The notes below the pieces were generated by a model that did not search any database, was not told the DNA's origin, and worked only from the letters and a program-made list of their open reading frames with translations. Positions 63,513 through 64,000 of a stretch of 64,000 nt of DNA are shown in pieces; the stretch's first letter is position 1, and each line of letters opens with the position of its first letter. Origin of the DNA: Syncephalis fuscata (taxonomy: Eukaryota > Zoopagomycota > Zoopagomycetes > Zoopagales > Piptocephalidaceae); NCBI GenBank assembly GCA_025786725.1, contig JAHLTZ010000001.1:186001-250000 (forward strand), written 5' to 3'. Both the position numbers and the translations under genes were made by a program.

Positions 63513-63545
<33 letters not shown>

Positions 63546-64000
63546 ACATTAGTATAACGCATAGCAATATCAATATTACACCTTATTGACTCTTAGATAT
63601 GTACTTACACTCTTGTGCCTGTACCCTCATCGTATTTGAATACACGACCGTGCATTACATAGTCATAATTATCAGCAAGTGTTGGTTCCTTGCGTCGACT
63701 AAGATCACGCCACGATTCCTCTTTCTGTTCAACTTCATCGGCAGCCGACGTTTGCTGTTTCTCAAGTGATAGCGATGAGGCAAGAGCAAAAGCAAACTTG
63801 TCACCAATTTCCATTGGATATAGTTCGCTATTCACATCAAGTGTCATTTCCATATCGTAGTTTTCACTTCGGGCATGGATACGCGACACTAATACGTCAA
63901 CATATTGAGTGTTATTAGTATACTGCCATTCCATTCTTCACTGTCTATAACCACCTACCACGATCAAACTGCTTTCCATCGCGATCCATGTCTTTGACGT
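63402..64000 (-). CDS. RPB8: RNA polymerases I/II/III subunit Rpb8 (RPABC3), partial
   Basis: Stop at 63404-63402. The last exon encodes AVYVSFGGLLLCLEGD and GETVYLLMRK. The middle exon has VSRIHARSENYDMEMTLDVN, YPMEIGDKFAFALASSLS and NYDYVMHGRVFKYDE. The upstream exon at the right edge has VKDMDRDGKQFDR. All are classic Rpb8 segments. The joint DR|VSRIHA uses a donor at about 63953, so the Met at 63934 (MEWQYTNN) is intronic and not the start. The 5' end lies beyond the window. Rpb8 is an OB-fold subunit shared by all three nuclear RNA polymerases. An AT dinucleotide run of about 26 nt lies in the last intron (63520-63545). Confidence 0.94.
63518..63546. repeat. AT dinucleotide run in Rpb8 intron
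   Basis: A (AT)n tract preceded by ACAC repeats, inside the last intron. Confidence 0.85.

Noticed and set aside
63605-63934. Rpb8 starting at the Met at 63934
   Set aside because: Residues from 63934 to about 63890 do not match Rpb8, and a spliced upstream exon with the conserved VKDMDRDGKQFDR segment joins exactly at VSRIHAR.
1-64000. tRNA, rRNA or other structured RNA genes
   Set aside because: I looked for tRNA B-box-like and rRNA-like segments and found none that I can support by eye.

Overview
This is nuclear DNA of a fungus. The genes are split by many short introns (mostly 50-80 nt, GTAAGT-type donors, CTAAT/CTAAC-like branch sites, ATAG/TTAG acceptors). The protein set is fungal: a Chs3-type (class IV) chitin synthase, two Chs7 chitin-synthase export chaperones, the HtrA-like protease Nma111, a Pcl-type cyclin, Edc3 and allantoinase. 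The AT-rich non-coding DNA, a possible Fanzor-like remnant and unusual domain fusions would suit an early-diverging lineage, but the species cannot be read from the window.

Layout. 1-2.7 kb (-): coiled-coil protein running off the left edge. 3.8-5.2 kb (-): Sac3/GANP-domain protein, divergent from RPA14 (5.6-6.0 kb, +). 6.2-8.1 kb (-): succinyl-CoA ligase beta. 8.6-12.5 kb (-): Nma111. 13.9-16.3 kb (-): Edc3. Four copies of one short dispersed repeat sit around these last three genes. 16.8-24.0 kb: a large region without recognisable genes, upstream of a Pcl-type cyclin (24.0-26.8 kb, +). 27.7-29.05 kb (-): first Chs7. 30.8-31.7 kb (-): secreted proline-rich, collagen-like repeat protein. 32.9-34.6 kb (+): allantoinase, tail to tail with a YbaK-domain protein (-). 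35.8-38.3 kb (+): Nog2. 38.5-39.5 kb (+): CIA30. 39.8-40.7 kb (-): ribosomal protein eL43. 41.1-45.5 kb (-): ankyrin-repeat/chitin-synthase fusion gene. 47.7-49.0 kb (+): second Chs7, head to head with the fusion gene. 49.6-56.5 kb (+): Nup192/Nup205. 57.2-58.6 kb (+): secreted protein kinase-like protein. 58.8-62.7 kb (+): Vps18. 62.9-63.15 kb: C-terminal remnant resembling TnpB/Fanzor nucleases. 63.4 kb to the right edge (-): RNA polymerase subunit Rpb8.

Most genes are unrelated housekeeping genes. The exception is the chitin theme: a class IV synthase with ankyrin repeats at its N-terminus, its presumed ER-export chaperone transcribed divergently from the same 2.2-kb intergenic region, and a paralogous chaperone about 18 kb away.

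Caution: about a dozen otherwise well-conserved reading frames are interrupted by an apparent single missing base, most next to a homopolymer (2 to 7 bases) in the expected sequence. This looks like consensus error in the assembly rather than biology, so those genes are annotated as intact with the break noted.
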